Source: Bryobacterales bacterium (GTDB lineage: Bacteria > Acidobacteriota > Terriglobia > Bryobacterales > Bryobacteraceae). From it: a DNA stretch of 6,482 nucleotides. The stretch covers positions 1 to 6,482 of the forward strand of contig PLGA01000449.1 of the NCBI GenBank assembly GCA_003139735.1. The letters are read 5' to 3'. Below the pieces are notes generated by a model. It was not told the origin of the DNA and did not search any database. It was given only the letters and a program-made list of their open reading frames with translations. Position numbers and translations under genes: made by a program. Every line of letters starts with the position of its first letter. Positions within the stretch are counted from its first letter, which is position 1. Shown here piece after piece: positions 5,568 through 6,482 of this stretch.

Positions 5568-6482
5568 AAGCTTCTATCGCCGACGCAGTCTAAGCGGCTG
5601 AACGAAGTCACGGGGATTCTGTTTCTGTCGCTGGGTCTCGTGACGCTGTTGAGTCTGGCGTCCTACCACGCCCAGGATCCCTCCTGGGACACGGCCTCCG
5701 TTTCCCGCCCGCTCAATCTCATTGGCTATCCGGGCGCGTACCTCTCCGATGTCCTCTTTCAAGCCTTCGGCGTGGCGGCGTTTCTGTTTCCCGTGATGGT
5801 TCTGGCGCTCTCCTGGAAATGGATCCGCTCCGAGCCGATTGAAGCCGGCGCGGCCAAGGTTTTCGGCGCGGCGCTGCTTACGCTGAGCCTCTCCGCGGCG
5901 TTCTCTTTTCTGCCCCTGCCGCTCTACGGCGGGACCATCCGGATGGGCGGGACTCTGGGCCTGCTGGCGGCCGGCTACCTGATCGATACGCTCAACCTGG
6001 CGGGAGCGCTGGTGGCGACCGCGACGGCCGGAATCGTCTCCATTTACCTGGTCTCGACGTTCAGCGTTGCCCGGTTCGGCGCCTGGTTCGCGCGTCCGGC
6101 CGCCTGGTTGGAGCGGCGGCGCGAAGCCTGGAGCGCGTGGCGCGAAGAACGGCGCCGGCGCGCCATCGTCAGGGCCGAGGAGAAGGCGCGGAAGCGTCAA
6201 GAGCGCAAGAAATACAAACCGCGGACGGTCGCGGCGGTGGAACAACCGGAGCCCGCGGCCGAAGCCGCCGAGCCGGAGCCGGAGCCCGCAGCCATCGAAG
6301 AGATTCCCATCTGCCCGATAGAAGAAGCCGCGCCCGAAGCCGCTCCCACTCAACCGTGGCTGCCGGCCCCCGTTCCGGCGGCCGCGCCCGAACCCACGCT
6401 CCACCCGGTCTACCGGTTGCCCTCCACCGAGCTGCTCAACGAGCCGCCCGCCCGCAACGCCTACGACGAGCAGGAACTGAAG
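5565..6482 (+). CDS. ftsK: FtsK/SpoIIIE-type DNA translocase, N-terminal part
   Basis: The first 306 codons of a gene that continues past the right edge without a stop. Residues 1-165 are the membrane anchor: hydrophobic spans near 14-33, 63-85, 97-117, 127-141 and 144-165, with the SYHAQDPSWD segment (33-42) that typically follows the first span of FtsK. Residues 166-222 are highly basic and Trp/Arg/Lys-rich, facing the cytoplasm. Residues 223-285 are a Pro/Ala/Glu-rich linker. The segment YRLPSTELLNEPP (293-305) is the conserved Y-LP-LL sequence just before the motor's alpha domain. The RecA-like motor and gamma domain are outside the window. The protein anchors at the septum and pumps chromosome DNA during division. 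Pairing with uppP groups envelope and division functions. The family call is firm, but whether this is the only paralogue is unknown. Confidence 0.9.
   Translation, partial: MKLLSPTQSKRLNEVTGILFLSLGLVTLLSLASYHAQDPSWDTASVSRPLNLIGYPGAYLSDVLFQAFGVAAFLFPVMVLALSWKWIRSEPIEAGAAKVFGAALLTLSLSAAFSFLPLPLYGGTIRMGGTLGLLAAGYLIDTLNLAGALVATATAGIVSIYLVSTFSVARFGAWFARPAAWLERRREAWSAWREERRRRAIVRAEEKARKRQERKKYKPRTVAAVEQPEPAAEAAEPEPEPAAIEEIPICPIEEAAPEAAPTQPWLPAPVPAAAPEPTLHPVYRLPSTELLNEPPARNAYDEQELK

Noticed and set aside
5574..6404. 276-codon minus-strand frame in the right end of the window
   Set aside because: The plus strand here is the FtsK N-terminal domain, in frame from the TGATG junction to the window end, with membrane spans and the conserved linker end; the minus frame is Arg/Gly/Gln shadow sequence.

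Overview
The window is GC-rich (by eye about two-thirds G+C) and densely coding. It carries a Gram-negative-style cell-envelope pair (uppP, then the start of ftsK), an exported glycoside hydrolase of a type common in large-genome soil bacteria, and long proteins rich in Ala, Arg and Gly. This fits Acidobacteriota best (Solibacter/Bryobacter-like), but that is inference from gene style and not from a marker gene.

Layout. Three genes on the minus strand run from right to left: a 5-methylcytosine DNA methyltransferase (4441 to 3293); 10 bases after its stop, a 988-residue two-domain enzyme (3282 to 316) with a GlmU-like sugar-1-phosphate nucleotidyltransferase at the N-terminus and a GHMP-family sugar kinase at the C-terminus; then, after a 116-base gap, the first 66 codons of a secreted GH106-type hydrolase (199 to beyond position 1). 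On the plus strand, diverging from the methyltransferase across a 296-base gap, are uppP (4738-5565) and the first 306 codons of ftsK (5565 to beyond 6482). The last two overlap by one base in a TGATG junction.

How the genes may work together. UppP recycles the lipid carrier for peptidoglycan and FtsK moves DNA at the division septum, so the plus-strand pair is housekeeping. The minus-strand set is accessory in character. The kinase/nucleotidyltransferase could turn a free sugar into a sugar-1-phosphate and then a nucleotide sugar within one polypeptide, and the secreted hydrolase next door could supply free sugar. The methyltransferase has no visible restriction enzyme partner.

The gaps are not empty. 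The 200-315 gap holds two stem-loops that are inverted copies of each other with compensatory base-pair changes and a shared GTGG foot, which looks like a REP/BIME-type element. The 4442-4737 gap holds further GTGG-led GC-rich copies, including a perfect 13-base inverted repeat spanning 233 bases, a second perfect stem-loop and a 9-base inverted pair. These, together with the fused enzyme, are the parts most worth a second look. No tRNA, rRNA, CRISPR array or insertion-sequence transposase was seen.
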